Assembly: GCF_036226605.1 (NCBI RefSeq)
Contig: NZ_CP109000.1
Location: forward strand, 1,364,001-1,428,000
Reading direction: 5' to 3'
DNA: 64,000 nucleotides
Source: Streptomyces sp. NBC_00704
GTDB lineage: Bacteria; Actinomycetota; Actinomycetes; Streptomycetales; Streptomycetaceae
Under the pieces are notes generated by a model. The model saw nothing but the letters and a program-made list of their open reading frames with translations. It searched no databases and was not told where the DNA came from. Positions 63,684-64,000 of this stretch are shown here, in pieces (positions within the stretch are counted from its first letter, which is position 1; each line of letters opens with the position of its first letter). The translations under genes were made by a program, and so were the position numbers.

Positions 63684-64000
63684 TCAGCCCTTCAGTCCGG
63701 AGGTCGCCATGCCGTCGATGAGATGGCGCTGGAAGGCCATGAAGAAGGCGATGACCGGGACGAGCGCCACCAGCGACATCGCGATCATGCTGCCGTAGTC
63801 GGAGATGCCCTCCTGGTCGCGGAACATCATCAGCCCGAGCGAGACCGTGTACTTGGAGGGGGTGTTGAGGTAGATCAACGGGCCCATGAAGTCGTTCCAC
63901 GCGTTGATGAAGGCGAAGATGGCGCTGGTGATGATCGCGGGACGGCTCAGCGGCAGCACGATGGACCAGTAGGTCCGCAGGTGCCCGCAGCCGTCCAGCT
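63684..64000 (-). CDS. Sugar ABC transporter permease, truncated by window edge
   Basis: C-terminal part of a carbohydrate ABC permease of the MalG/YesQ type; the frame is open to position 64000. The EAA-loop region reads LDGCGHLRTYWSIVLPLSRP, which contacts the ATPase, followed by the membrane helix IITSAIFAFINAWNDFMGPLIYL and a last helix MIAMSLVALVPVIAFFMAFQRHLIDG, ending TSGLKG as is usual. It probably imports oligosaccharides released by the adjacent lyase. The N-terminal part lies outside the window. Confidence 0.93.
   Translation of the reverse strand, partial: LDGCGHLRTYWSIVLPLSRPAIITSAIFAFINAWNDFMGPLIYLNTPSKYTVSLGLMMFRDQEGISDYGSMIAMSLVALVPVIAFFMAFQRHLIDGMATSGLKG

Overview
The window is a GC-rich chromosomal segment with the gene content and order of a Streptomyces core chromosome: bldD, the pyr, aro and ruv clusters, relA, secDF and pgsA/pimA, with frequent GTG and TTG starts and GTGA/ATGA start-stop overlaps. 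Most genes lie on the minus strand in tight operons. No gap between genes exceeds about 300 bases. The species cannot be fixed from the sequence alone.

Positions 1-8500: a minus-strand pyrimidine operon (pyrR-pyrB-pyrC-PH-like membrane protein-carA-carB). Its leader holds a hairpin closely matching a PyrR-binding loop immediately before the pyrR Shine-Dalgarno. Upstream and pointing the other way is bldD, with a readable sigma70-type promoter overlapped by a palindromic candidate operator. Two strong hairpins separate bldD from the convergent nusB.

Positions 8700-25000: nusB, efp, a PepQ-like M24 protein with altered metal ligands, a proline-rich P-loop protein, aroB-aroK-aroC, aroE, mltG (with a Gln/Tyr-rich cytoplasmic region), ruvX, alaS, two small membrane proteins, rpsD, rarA and a VKOR-family protein. 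This stretch serves translation, aromatic amino acid supply and cell-wall synthesis.

Positions 25200-33500: hisS, a metallo-beta-lactamase-fold hydrolase, a membrane-anchored cyclophilin, a DUF349 protein, an IS30-family insertion sequence and relA. The IS sits in the apical loop of what was apparently a bidirectional terminator between the DUF349 gene and relA.

Positions 33600-46300: apt, secF, secD, yajC; ruvB, ruvA, ruvC; yebC, pdxT, pdxS; a LemA-like protein; and a phosphatidylinositol mannoside set (pgsA, acyltransferase, pimA).

Positions 46600-60100: an EF-G-like GTPase, an unknown membrane protein, a HIT protein, a voltage-gated-type K+ channel, thrS, a two-gene unit (unknown protein plus DUF4365 PD-(D/E)xK-like protein) divergent from a DnaQ-like exonuclease, tRNA-Val(CAC), an SRPBCC protein and a very large membrane protein.

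Positions 60200-64000: the edge of a probable rhamnogalacturonan-use locus: a Tat-exported PcRGLX-type lyase, a YesL-like membrane protein and a truncated sugar ABC permease.

There is no CRISPR array, prophage or large secondary-metabolite cluster. The most interesting features are the IS inside a terminator loop, the PyrR loop abutting the pyrR ribosome site, the degenerate PepQ-like metal centre, and the unknown/DUF4365/DnaQ gene group.
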